A DNA stretch of 64,000 nucleotides from Harmothoe impar (GCA_947462335.1 OX381720.1:3107501-3171500), one strand, 5' to 3'. Numbered from the stretch's first letter, positions 11,908 to 21,684 are shown. Numbers and translations: made by a program. Notes: generated by a model from the sequence alone, not told the origin.

Positions 11908-12410
11908 CTATAAGGTCAAGGTCACATGTCAAGGTCACATATCAAGGTCACATGTACTCATACTGCTCTATGTTTAACAACAACCATATTCCTTGTTCAG
12001 GACCTGTAAGGTCAAGGTCACATATCAAGGTCACATGTACTCATACTGCTCTATGTTTAACAACAACCATATTCCTTGTTCAGGACCTGTAAGGTCAAGG
12101 TCACATGTCAAGGTCATACTGCTCCAAAACAGCCGCAACCCATGGTCAGCACCTGTAAGGTCAAATCATATAATAGGTCACAAGTCAAGGTCACATGTAA
12201 GGTCACAGTTGCTCATCCTGCTCCCTGTTCAACAAGAGCCGCAACTCTTGGTCAGCTCCTAAAAGGTCAAGGTCAAATGTACTCATACTGACCTATGTTC
12301 AGTGATGGCCTCAACCCTTAGTTAACACCTGGAGGCCAAGGTCAATGCTAAGGTCATACTGCTCTATGTTCAACAACAGCCAAAACCCATTGGCAGTACC
12401 TGGAGGTAGA
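11908..12410 (-). repeat. Pseudo-exon minisatellite: about six decayed copies of the start of channel exon 5
   Basis: On the minus strand the true exon 5 (11907-11726) opens with codons for GADRGLRLLLNIEQYEYM. In the intron before it, about six units (about 11960-12010, 12040-12090, 12115-12150, 12215-12262, 12288-12330, 12357-12405) repeat its first 45-50 bases. Several keep an AG acceptor and the same reading frame, for example one reading GPEQGIWLLLNIEQYEYM and then a stop. Units are joined by TGACCTTGA-type linkers. Copy 2 has about four such units (44714-45080). Confidence 0.85.
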
Positions 12411-12759
12411 GGTCTATAGTAAAGGTAATACTGCTCAACAATAACAGTGCACTGTAACATGAGTTCAAAAGTCCCATAACATTCCCAAGATTTACACCAG
12501 TATCCAATATTAAGAATCAGGATCAGTTTCAAGGTCAGGGTGGATATCAATATCAATATCAAGGTCAATTGAGACTCATCATATACATGCATTTCATCCA
12601 TAAAGTAGTGGTCGTAGTCTGTGTGTACTTACCTGTGTACTGCACCTTACGCAGGGTGTGTCCCGGACTGGCCAGGTTAAAGGTAAAGCAGCGGCCGTAG
12701 TCTGTGAAGATCTCCTTAAAGTCCTCCTCTCCACACAGAGACTCGTCCCACTCACACCT

Positions 12760-12779
12760 AGGTCAAAGGTCAAAGGTCA
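12760..12779 (+). promoter_or_regulatory. Three AGGTCA half-sites spaced by one base (DR1-like)
   Basis: AGGTCA-A-AGGTCA-A-AGGTCA is two overlapping perfect DR1 elements, the form bound by RXR/HNF4-type nuclear receptors. It also forms the pyrimidine tract of the exon 4 acceptor on the other strand, so a splicing role alone could explain it. Unit 2 keeps only AGGTCAAAGGGCA (45425-45437). Function is inference. Confidence 0.4.
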
Positions 12780-13289
12780 AAAGTTATTGCTGCATCATAG
12801 ACAAGGTTCAAAGGTAAATACAACCAACAAGGCTTTTTAATTCAAATCTGAATGGGAAATAAAGAATCCTAGTTGTATGGAAAAGTAGCTGTAGCATGGA
12901 ATGTAACCATTAAAGTAGCTGGTAAAGAAGCTTTGAATATAACCATAGTTTTGCAGATATCAGGTTATATTACTCAAACCATTTTCAACAAAACAATGTG
13001 TGAGCATCAGCCTGGCATCGGAGCAAAATAGTGTGAGACTGACTCTCACTTTTTCTCTGCATGCATTATGGTACTAACCTGACAATCATATCTGCCTTCC
13101 TGTGGGCTGTTTGGTTGTAGAGGAAGTCTAGTTTGATGTGAGACGCATTCTAACTCTCCAGGTCTGTCTGCCCCTCCCTGAGGTGGCTGTAGTAGTGTCG
13201 TACCAGCTTGTACAGGCCTGTTGAGGCTGTGGCTGTAGTTCTGTAACATACGGAGATATAACTGAGGTGGCTGTAATTGTGCTGTATAC

Positions 13290-13345
13290 CTGAGATGGCT
13301 GTAGTAGCGCTGTACCATCTTGGACAACCCTGTGGAGGCTGTAGG
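13290..13345 (-). repeat. Partial duplicate of channel exon 3 in the intron
   Basis: The minus-strand text encodes NPTASTGLSKMVQRYYSHLR, which parallels TTATASTGLYKLVRHYYSHLR of the true exon 3 (13240-13079) lying just downstream. It is followed by GTATAC where the true exon continues, so it is a 5' fragment. A comparable fragment lies in copy 2 near 46069-46130. Confidence 0.75.
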
Positions 13346-14571
13346 GTTTCTGGAAGCATTATTGGTATCTAGAGGTATGTAGACCATTTGGTACAAATAT
13401 TTGAATGAAGACCTTAGCATGAAATCCTGAAAGTTAGACTTTTTTTTTTTGTAGAATTTTTTGATTTTTCGAGGGAGGGATATAGGCATTGTGTGATGTG
13501 GATAGGAACCAGATTAGTAGTACCCTTTTCTGCCTTCTTCCACTGAAGAGCCCTGTTTTTGAACCTCCACTTCCTGAAAGTCTGTGACACGAGGTAGAGA
13601 TGAGTGAGGCAATCTTTGCCAAGGAGATTGTGAAACTGACCTGAAGTCATTCTGGTTGCAGACGGTGACGGCTGGGAAGGTGAGCGTCTTGTTGTAGTTG
13701 ATCTTGACGTTGACAGTGACAGGCCACAAGAAGTAGTGCTGAACACTCATTACGACTTGTAGTGTGAACAGTGACACTCCCAGCGACACCACTAGTAACC
13801 ATAGCAACCTGTAGGACGTAAATAATATAGATTAAAGTAGTACTGGATACACTTTAAAACTTGTAGTATCAATAGTGACAGACCGGGAAGCATCGCTATG
13901 ACCATAGCAACCTGTAACAGGTAACAAAAACAGTGTAGGACACTAGTAACCATAGCAACCTGTAACACAGAATAGAAAAATGTAAGACAACAGTAACCAT
14001 AGCAACCTGAGTATGTGGGAATAAATAATGACTACACCCTGCATAATTGATGTAATTATACAATGCTACATCCGAGAGGGAATATTTTTTTACATGTAGT
14101 CTCAGTCAAAATACAGGCACATATTTCCTCTCTATTGCACCTTAAAATAAAGTTCCTTGATTTGATTGAAATCAGATTGGATACAGACATACAAGACGTA
14201 CATTTGACTCTTTACCTGCGTATCTTGAATGGAGTTGGTTCTGTGATTTTATTAACACCGTGTAGGGTTGTCGACTGAGAGAAGTTGTACCAAGCTGTGC
14301 CCCAACCCTCCATTTTCTCCTCCTCCTCATCTGGTTTGACCTTGACTGTAACTCCCTGACCTTGACCCATGCTACTCTGATTGTAGATCTCTCCAAGGTT
14401 GCCGTTCTCATAAACCGCACCCCACCCCTCCACCTTTTTCTCCTGGTCAACTGGTTTAACCTGTGCAGTAAGTCCCTGACCTTGATCCATGTTACTCAAG
14501 GGGTAGGTCTCTCCAAGGTTACCATTCTTGATTTGTTCATCAGTTTCATTGTTCATCCCGTAATTCTCCAT

Positions 14572-15099
14572 TTGGAAATAAGTTGGTGGTTTCAGTAACA
14601 ATTTTGCACTGCTTAGCAAATGAATCTTTGTCCTTACACAACTGGACTTGATACATTGGTCAACTGGATACACCCTGTTTATATTTTATGTTGTGAGTGT
14701 GTTAGCCTCCACCTGCTGCTAGATGATGTTCCCCTCAGATCCTACACTAACAGCAACGGCAACAAGAAAAAGAAATTACATTTACCCAAATTAAATGTGA
14801 AATAAATTGTTTTTGGCGCAATTCATCTAGTTGGTAGCCAGGATGTATATACCAATCTAATGCAAATCTATTTTAGCCATTCTACAGCCTCTTTAATGCT
14901 ATTGTAACACTATTTATTCAATGCCAATATACATAGCCTATCAGACACTAGTTGGTATGTTCTAAGGGCCTTAATTGTAAAGCGGCGGGGACAAGTAGAC
15001 AATGCCATTTATAGGCTGTGCCAAATAGGCACTAGATGGCATTTCGCACCATTAACTACCAGACTAGGCTGTTCAGCAAGGATCAATAGGGCCGCTTAA
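14572..15099. other. 5' flank of channel copy 1
   Basis: The region upstream of the channel ATG aligns with 47214-47729 of unit 2. The first 100 bases are open in frame but lack an ATG in both copies, so they are read as 5' UTR. A promoter is expected here, but no convincing TATA or initiator was picked out. Confidence 0.6.
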
Positions 15100-16004
15100 G
15101 GATACTGGATACTATCTCAGAAAACCATAGAAACTACTTTAGAATTGCTACATATCTTCCTATATATATAAATAGTACAGAAAAAAAATATGAAAGAGAT
15201 TTATGGTGCCATACCAGAATAAAATCACCCCAAATGGTGGGACTTTTTACAGATATCCTAGACATCATTTCAACCTAAAACAAGGCATCAAGATGTTTAT
15301 CATAACAGTAAATTACTTTAGTTAGCTGACTTAGGATATTTCTCAGGATCCTATATGTAATTCACATATTATATCTCAATAGGGTTGAAACTATTGAGTT
15401 AGATATTGGGGACTTGCTTGACAATTGCAAGATAATCCCTTCATTAAAAGGAATCAGCCCATAGATTCTTCACCAAAGTCTGTCAGAACATGGCTATATA
15501 TGATAGGTGTAATATATCAAAAGAGAAGCACCAATTATGGTGCCAATGTTTAGCAAATGGACAAGAACCACCTGACAAGCTACATCATTAGATGATATTC
15601 CACTTGTAGTCATCAGATCCTACATATATATATCTGAACAGTGCTTACAGACACTTGCCCGGTTAGCTCAGTCAGTAGCATGCCTGCCTGTTGATTCATA
15701 GGTTGTGAGTTCAAGCCTCTCTTGGGGAAAACTGAAAAAGTTTTTCAAACTAGACATGCTAAGTACCACTGACCATAACATTAGCAGTCCTCACAGACAC
15801 TTGTCTGGTTAGCTCAGTCAGTAGCAAGTTTGCCTGTAAATCCTGAGATCCTAAGATTAAGGCTCTCTTGGAGAAAACTACTAAAATATTTTCCAAGTTG
15901 GTGTTTGCATGCACATCCACCAGGTGGAGCTCGGGTGCCCCGAAACAGTTTCTGAAGGTTCTCAAAGCATCCACAGGGGGGCACTTAGATTGTATACAGT
16001 ATCC
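15100..16004. mobile_element. 905-bp TTAA-flanked transposon insertion, unit 1 only
   Basis: The element is bounded by TTAA at 15096-15099 and 16005-16008, with terminal inverted repeats GGATACTGGATAC / GTATACAGTATCC. Unit 2 has the empty site with a single TTAA at 47726-47729 (GCCGCTTAAAATT), so both ends are exact. TTAA duplication is the hallmark of piggyBac-type elements. No transposase frame is present, so it is non-autonomous. Two tRNA-like segments lie inside. Confidence 0.88.
15657..15872 (+). repeat. Two tRNA-like segments in tandem, inside the TTAA element
   Basis: The phrase GGTTAGCTCAGTCAGTAGCA, a tRNA A-box form, occurs at about 15661 and again at about 15806, each preceded by CAGACACTTG. 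A B-box-like GAGTTCAAGCC follows in the first copy and a decayed AGATTAAGGC in the second. This suggests a tRNA-derived SINE head caught in the element. Neither folds as a full tRNA. Confidence 0.6.
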
Positions 16005-16008
16005 TTAA

Positions 16009-17989
16009 AATGAATCATCAGTTTTGTGGATACTTTTTAGGGGAAAAAAGGTGCAGGAGGGTTGCTTTTCTTTATATGATATTCCTAATTTATGCCATTA
16101 AAGCGGCCCTTTTTCATTTTTATTCAAGTTTTATTCAAATGTTGGTAGTTATATTAGTATATAATTTGTAATATGGCCATGATTAATAATCAAAGTCTTA
16201 TCACAAAAATAACAACATTCTTTAAAATCAATTCCTAGGCCAATTATATTTGTGTATCCCTGTTTATGGATGCTGGAGTCTTGTAATAATTTCTATGGAA
16301 AATGCAGCCTTTTTAACTGATGCGGGCAATGTTAGAATGTCTGCAAAACTGATAACCTTTGTTATGTGGGTTAACCCATTTGGCATACACCAGGTGCCAG
16401 AAAGAAGGGGGTGTAAAGTGGTACAGGCTTTGGGATGAGTCTGGCAAAGGGAAACATTCATTAGATAAAGTTGCTGAGCTATTCCCTGTCTAATACTACC
16501 AACACAACAACTTGTGTTAGTACACAACAATGCCATAAACATGTTATGTCTTTAGTTGTAGTTGGGCAATATCAGTTATGTATTACACATTATATTTCTG
16601 TTATCAGACTGTTTCATGTATGAAGACAGATTAATGCTATATCATTCACAAATATATATTTATGCCAGAACCGTACATGTCAATGACACAGTAAACAATG
16701 CTGTAGAGTTCAATGACTAAACTTTAACAAATTTTCTAATCTTGATTCACCTCGCAGAAGCTTACCTTAATATCCACATTAAACATAATCAATGTTTCCG
16801 CGAAGTAAGATTTGATTCAGTTAATGACATTCGTCATGTCTGCAATATAATATTCCACACTTGGGATCGATCCTAATAGCAGAGTAAACAAAGCGTTGAA
16901 TACTTGTGTTCCTGGCAATTTGCTGATTTTGTAATGCACACATCTCCATTATAGATCCCTCCTTACAACATCTCTTCATTTTGTTTGTGACTATTGAAGT
17001 ATAAAATAAAAAGCATCTAATGAATATGAAAATAGGCGAATATGAACATGGTGTAATTACCTCATTTTGGTATAATTTTTTGGTGACAATTTCACACTCT
17101 CCCAAGCCTAATGTCTAACCTTCTCTCCTGGTCTCAAGTACTGAAGAGGCTACATATCTAGCCTTCACTCTTGGAGAGGAGTGGCTTTCCGCAATTTTTT
17201 TTTTTTTTTTTTTTTATCAAACACACATGACTTTCCACAACTTCAAACCTTTCTCTCACCAAGAGGAGTGATAAATAGAACAGGGGGGGTTGAGATCCCT
17301 CAGACTTAAAAACCCTGCCTCTAGCACATGTAAGTATATCGCACTAGTCTTACCATGACTTACACTGAAAAAACTCCCCTGTCCTGGTCTGCCAGTCGCC
17401 TCGGACGGCACACAAGTAATTACCTCTTTAGTACACATTGTGAGATCAGTAATCTGCCAAGTCAACATTCTGTTCATCAGTATTCATTGCCTCTTTGAAA
17501 AATACCTGCATAGTTAAAGAAAAATATCAATGAAGGACTAATCCTGTAGACCCTTTCAATTCCCACATCAATGTAGAGGGGGAAGTTAATGACAAAGTAG
17601 TACTGCTTCATAATTGGACCAAGCTATATCAGACAAAGCAGTGGTGTGCTGTCCTCAGGTCTGTCAGAAAGACTGTGATTGACCCCCATGGAGGATTTTG
17701 TCATATCCAAACTCTATCTGCTGTTTACAGACTTTTGAATAGCCATTGTGGATGTCATCAACTTTCCATTACATATTCCTGACAGTATATATTTGTAGTG
17801 TATGTTTTGAGATGAACAAGAGACCTATGTTTGAACTTACCTGGCACAGAAGTCAATACTCAACACATTTAGGTCTCAAAATATTTACAAGAGTTACTAC
17901 AGTAAAAACATGATACATTCAGTTTGTGGTTTTCATTGCTCCGGAACACATTGAAAACACTGGGTTTGGGACAGAATTGAATTTGTACA
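16009..17989. other. Spacer upstream of receptor B1
   Basis: Strongly conserved with 47730-49712 of unit 2. Open frames at 16821-17105 and 17256-17477 (minus) are not trusted: the second changes its end at a G-run in unit 2, and neither resembles a known protein. A T21 run lies at 17195-17215. About 16740-16925 resembles the 5' flank of receptor C (see the separate entry). Confidence 0.6.
16740..16925 (-). other. Orphan receptor-type 5' flank with a splice-donor-like site
   Basis: This block shares order and text with the region just upstream of receptor C1 (about 21775-21960): GATTCACCTC, AATCAATGT, TGGCATTTGTC-like, ATAATATTYC, GATCGATCCTAATAGCA, AATACTTG. In C1 it precedes a minus-strand receptor; here no minus-strand coding body follows. 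The minus strand carries AAG|GTAAGC at about 16766. It may be the leader of a vanished receptor. Confidence 0.5.
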
Positions 17990-19030
17990 ATGGATATCAT
18001 AAACAACACTACAACTTTGCAGGATGTACAATTTCATACAAATGATGAAATATATCTGGGTTTTACAGATGAACCTGAAACACCTGTCTCCTTACTCAAT
18101 TTTATTACAACTTTAACTATTTGTGGTATTGGGACACTACTGAACAGTTTTATCATCATTGTAATACTCTATGGATCCCTCTTTAGGACATCTGTCTTCA
18201 TGAATTTGCTGCTTGTCCTTGCTATTGTAGACAATTTAGAACTATGGTTTGTTGCCTCGAAACAAGATGAGATATACAGTTATCTCCCGTTTTCATCATC
18301 CCAGTGGTTGTGTCCTGTCATAGTGCTCATGATTTACATGGCCTCTAGTGTTTCTTCATGGTTGATCGTTTTTATATCAGTTGAACGTACTATTGCTGTG
18401 TTCTGGCCATTTGAGGAAAAGACTCTCATTACTAGGAGAAAACTCTTCTTGACTATTTTAATACTTCTCATTGTTTTGTGTATCATAAATGCACCACTTC
18501 TATTCATCTGTGAGGTTAAGATAGTAGGTGCTATTCATGTCTGTAACTACTTAGGATCTGGTTCAGTGCCGCAGGCGGTCCATTCTTTTATACTTGGTTG
18601 TGTGTACTGTATTATACCTTCCTGCATAATATCTGTTTTAAATATCCTTGTCATGAAGAAGATATATTCACAACAGAAAATCAACTCTCAGGCACAAACA
18701 GGAAAATCTGTACAAAAAGGCAGAATGTTAGCTATGACAATGATGGCTGTTTCTATTGTATTTATAGGATGCACCCTACCAGAAACAGTTATTCTTATGA
18801 TACAATCATTGTCCAAACTTTCCCATGTAGATGTTATCCCTGAAAATAGCTTGGTTGTGGATGTGGCATCAAAGGTAGAATTGATAAACCACAGCATCAA
18901 CTTCCTACTGTATTGTCTCACAGGATCAGTCTTCAGACAGACCTTGGTTCATCTCCTAAAGTCTTGTTACAAAAAGTCTTTCCAATTACCTGTTGAGACC
19001 CCGTGCTCAACAGTGGAACAAACTGTCTGA
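17990..19030 (+). CDS. Class A 7TM receptor B1, intronless
   Basis: A 346-residue receptor from the ATG at 17990. Glycosylation sites (NNTT) sit at the N-terminus. TM1 has GTLLNSF, TM2 LVLAIVDN, TM3 Cys108 to VERT at 131-134 (the E-R-T variant of DRY), ECL2 HVCNYLGSG, TM6 GCTLPE, and TM7 NHSINFLLY, followed by SVFRQTLVHLL as helix 8. The tail ends STVEQTV, one residue short of the TVL ending of A, C2 and G1, so its last residues do not fit a class I PDZ ligand. It stands on the opposite strand to most receptors in the unit. B2 (49713-50756) differs at about 12 residues plus one inserted Asn. Confidence 0.95.
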   Translation: MDIINNTTTLQDVQFHTNDEIYLGFTDEPETPVSLLNFITTLTICGIGTLLNSFIIIVILYGSLFRTSVFMNLLLVLAIVDNLELWFVASKQDEIYSYLPFSSSQWLCPVIVLMIYMASSVSSWLIVFISVERTIAVFWPFEEKTLITRRKLFLTILILLIVLCIINAPLLFICEVKIVGAIHVCNYLGSGSVPQAVHSFILGCVYCIIPSCIISVLNILVMKKIYSQQKINSQAQTGKSVQKGRMLAMTMMAVSIVFIGCTLPETVILMIQSLSKLSHVDVIPENSLVVDVASKVELINHSINFLLYCLTGSVFRQTLVHLLKSCYKKSFQLPVETPCSTVEQTV

Positions 19031-19078
19031 TGTCAAGAACTTGTGAGGGACACAGTTTCTCTGAGAATGATCTTTCTC

Positions 19079-19148
19079 GGTGACACCGGGACTCGAACCC
19101 GGGGACTCCCACTCCAAAGTGTGTGCTCTACCACTGAATTACATCCCC
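19079..19148 (-). tRNA. tRNA-like sequence with a 6-base anticodon loop (probable pseudogene)
   Basis: The minus strand folds as a cloverleaf: acceptor GGGGATG with TGTCACC (one mismatch); D arm ATTC...GAGC; anticodon stem CACAC/GTGGG around TTTGGA; T arm CCGGG-TTCGAGT-CCCGG, which is perfect. The loop has six bases instead of seven, so no anticodon can be assigned with confidence (UGG-like). It sits 49 bases after receptor B1; the unit 2 partner is at 50804-50874. Confidence 0.55.
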
Positions 19149-19941
19149 TGTCGCTTCAGATAGACTGTGTATCACATTACTGGAGCAGGATTACCCAAGT
19201 GATACTCCCTAGTGGGTTTCTCACCAAGGCACAAGTAATCCAAGCTCCTACAAACTATTCTTATTGCAGGAGAGACGTCTTAAAATATATTGTCTTTCTT
19301 TAATATTTAATAACTTCATACCTATGGTCTGATACTTGACCTAGAAGATCTATCTAAAGCTGGAGTGTAGCTTATATGCGAGTTAGACTTGTGCACAAGG
19401 TTTTACGGTAGGCCAAGTCCTCCTTCTGCAGACACAGACCTGCAGGGGTCATTTTATGTCATTGCTCTTATCATTTTTTTTACTTTTGTAGTAGCTGCTA
19501 ATATCACAAACTCATAAAAAGTAACTGCTTGTAGTAGACTAACATAAATTCAATTTCACTCCCTGGTTACAAAACTTCCTGTACATGGATCCTTTGTTAT
19601 AAGGATGTAGGCCAACCTACAGTGGCAACAGACTTCTGCTACCGAAACGTAGCATGGACTCCTTTGTCCTCAAGTAGAGGACAAAGCCACTGCCCATATA
19701 CCTGGCATGACTTTACCTGTTTGTATAAAATTAGTTCATACAATCTTTAGATACTCTCATATGCCATTTATTAATATGTCAGTTGCTCGCAAAATGATAA
19801 CACGCAACATTTCCAAGTGTGAACTAAAAGGTCTTTATTTAGGTACAACTCCCTTGTAAACCTATCATGAAAATAAAAAGAACTGAAAAGTTGTATTATT
19901 GAATGCATTTCTGTTGAGAAAAAAACTGTGTATGTCGTTAT

Positions 19942-19977
<36 letters not shown>

Positions 19978-20721
19978 AACGACATTTCCAAAACTGAAAT
20001 GAAAAACACAAATGTCTGATGTTGCAAGTGTAAATGAATAGACATGGATCATTATAGTTACTAGAGTTACATTTCGTAATCTCAGAGATGACAATGTAAC
20101 AGTGACCATACATCAATAAATATAAGATACATATGGCAAATACAACAGAAAATCAATGACACCTTTTAGAATACACACCTTGGGCATATCTACCCACAAT
20201 ATAATTGGTACATTAGTCTTACAAATATCAATAATGAGTGCAAAATAGCAATAACAAATCTTCTGCCCTTGCAGTGAATCTTCACTTTAAATGACCACTA
20301 TGTACCAACAATGTGTTGTACTTGTATGGAAATTCTCAAAAATGAGGAAGAATTGTTGAACTGTCAGTGCCATCCAGGCCAGACAGCAGGACCCTCTGGT
20401 AGTAAGGCTGTTCAGTTGTGTACAAATATACAAATAGTTACAGAAACATTCACTATCACAACCATCTTCACATACTGACAAACTTGCAAAGGTTTTTACC
20501 ATGTACACACTCAAACTGAAACACTTCAATGACTTTAATTTGCAATAATCTCACATTCTATTACACACTATATTATGTAGAGAGAGATGGGTTGGTAATT
20601 ACGAATTCCTGGAGTATGCTATTCTGAATAATTCTCCGCATCAGACAAGGATTCATATTAAAGGACTGTTTCTTCCACTGTTCTACAACTACTCTGTGTG
20701 GGACTTGCTGATCTGTTTCTT
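19149..20721. other. Spacer between receptors B1 and C1
   Basis: No coding region is supported. It aligns with parts of 50875-55807, where unit 2 has gained a 547-bp TTAA element and about 2.5 kb more. It contains the AT palindrome at 19932-19985. The intact form of receptor C would have ended near 20658, so the bases 20658-20721 are former coding sequence. Confidence 0.6.
19932..19985. repeat. (AT)n microsatellite inside a 12-bp inverted repeat
   Basis: ATGTCGTTATCA and TGATAACGACAT flank about 30 bases of alternating AT. In unit 2 the same place is reduced to a short AT run (about 52210). Confidence 0.75.
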
Positions 20722-21684
20722 TTACAGCATGGTAGGAGCTGACACAAAGTCTGCCTGAAGACAGTACAGGACAAAGTTCACACTGTGATTGACATAGTTG
20801 AGTCTGTATGTTATATGGAGAACAATACCGGGCACTCTAATAAAACCTGTACCAAGAATTTTGAATAACGACATCCAAATAAGACAAATATCTGCAGGTA
20901 AAGTGGTCATTATAAAGACAATGCACACAGCCAACATTGTGAATGTGAGGTTTGATCTATCCGTAGACTTTTTCTGGTGTTGGTTTCTGAACTTTTGTTG
21001 GGAATGAATCCTTTTTACTATCAACATATTTAATATGGACATGATGCAAAAGGGTATGAGACAGTACACTAAACCAGTTGAAAGAACATAGAGAGTTTGA
21101 AGCAAAGTACCAGACTGAGAGAAAACACAGAGATGCACAGTATGACTGGTTTTAACATGATTTGTAAACAAAGTTGGAACATGAACTATGCACATTATGA
21201 AAATCAGAATCAACACAGCAAATACCACATTTCTTCTAGTGCAGTATAAATGTGCCCTCAATGGATACATTACAGCAATGAAGCGTTCGATTGAGACGGA
21301 AACAATCAACCAAGAGGAGAAAGCGGATGAGGTAAAAACTATAAAACTAATTACTCGACAAACCCAGGTTGATTGTGAGAACGGGAGTAAAGTATAAAGC
21401 CCATCTTGTCTCAAAATGATAAATAAAAGTGTCATGTTATCTGCAATAGCTAGAACAAACAGTAGTATCATGAAGGTTGATGTTTTTATGAGGGAGCCAT
21501 ATGTGATCACTATAATAGTGAGGCTGTCTAGAATCATCCCGATAATGCATGAAACTAGAGTGATCATTATTTTAGAAGACGTCACAACAGAATCTGGCTC
21601 ATCTAGAGTAAATATATAGCTAGTTGCATTCTCATAAAATGAGGAATTATCATGAAGAGATTGGTTTGCCATTATGTCCTCCAT
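20722..21684 (-). CDS. Class A 7TM receptor C1 with a frameshifted tail
   Basis: A 320-residue frame from the ATG at 21684 (MEDIMANQS). It keeps TM1 (ILDSLTII), TM2 (LAIADNMTL), TM3 with SIERF, ECL2 HLCVFSQSG, TM6 TTLPAD and TM7 NHSVNFVLY. Directly after TM7 it lacks 14 bases (TGACCCAGTCAGGC) that unit 2 has near 55912-55926. The frame therefore ends in an unrelated 11-residue tail, losing helix 8 and the TVEETVL end of C2. The older stop lies at 20658-20660. It could still make a 7TM protein but is probably impaired. The TM1 Asn is Asp here (LDS against LNS in C2). Confidence 0.85.
   Translation of the reverse strand: MEDIMANQSLHDNSSFYENATSYIFTLDEPDSVVTSSKIMITLVSCIIGMILDSLTIIVITYGSLIKTSTFMILLFVLAIADNMTLLFIILRQDGLYTLLPFSQSTWVCRVISFIVFTSSAFSSWLIVSVSIERFIAVMYPLRAHLYCTRRNVVFAVLILIFIMCIVHVPTLFTNHVKTSHTVHLCVFSQSGTLLQTLYVLSTGLVYCLIPFCIMSILNMLIVKRIHSQQKFRNQHQKKSTDRSNLTFTMLAVCIVFIMTTLPADICLIWMSLFKILGTGFIRVPGIVLHITYRLNYVNHSVNFVLYCLQADFVSAPTML

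Larger units (their letters stand above)
4633..14571 (-). pseudogene. DEG/ENaC-family sodium channel, copy 1 (13 exons, two nonsense codons)
   Basis: Exons on the minus strand: 14571-14216, 13808-13641, 13240-13079, 12757-12633, 11907-11726, 10759-10597, 9456-9394, 9026-8872, 8284-8057, 7713-6574, 6083-5941, 5521-5430, 4763-4633. All introns have GT/AG ends and phases join, giving about 1035 codons. Family marks: the N-terminal His-Gly motif (TTLHGVNKI, exon 1); TM1 followed by FPAVTVCNQNDF (exon 2); CEWDESLC and TDYGRCFTFN (exon 4); thumb cysteines CVEECKTNF and ECGCRDFY (exon 6); CDCPIACSRLLF (exon 8); NFLSVDIFMKEL and EIEQQVAYDL (exon 12); and TM2 with the GAS filter (DIGGSIGLFIGAS, exon 13). 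The ATG at 14571 is the first in frame; the open frame further upstream lacks an ATG. Lesions: TAG at 13150-13152 where copy 2 has Tyr, and TAA near 6763 where copy 2 has Lys. Such channels are trimeric, amiloride-sensitive cation channels; this copy should not make a full protein unless the stops are sequence errors. Confidence 0.93.

Noticed and set aside
11651..12291. Four overlapping plus-strand frames of 71-108 codons
   Set aside because: They are antisense readings of exon 5 and of the AGGTCA minisatellite.
11908..12330. CRISPR-like or regulatory repeat array
   Set aside because: Spacing is irregular and the repeated text is exon-derived in an animal intron, so a CRISPR array is excluded.
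14572..14673. Longer N-terminus for the channel (to 14673)
   Set aside because: The open frame has only a GTG at its start; the first ATG is at 14571, and copy 2 agrees (47213).
16821..17105. 94-codon minus-strand frame (108 codons in unit 2)
   Set aside because: It lies in a conserved non-coding block resembling a receptor 5' flank; no protein relatives are recognised and the start differs between units.
17256..17477. 73-codon minus-strand frame
   Set aside because: The C-terminus shifts at a G-run in unit 2, and no splice or family evidence supports it.
18598..18843. 81-codon frame inside receptor B (also 50321)
   Set aside because: Out-of-frame shadow of the receptor.
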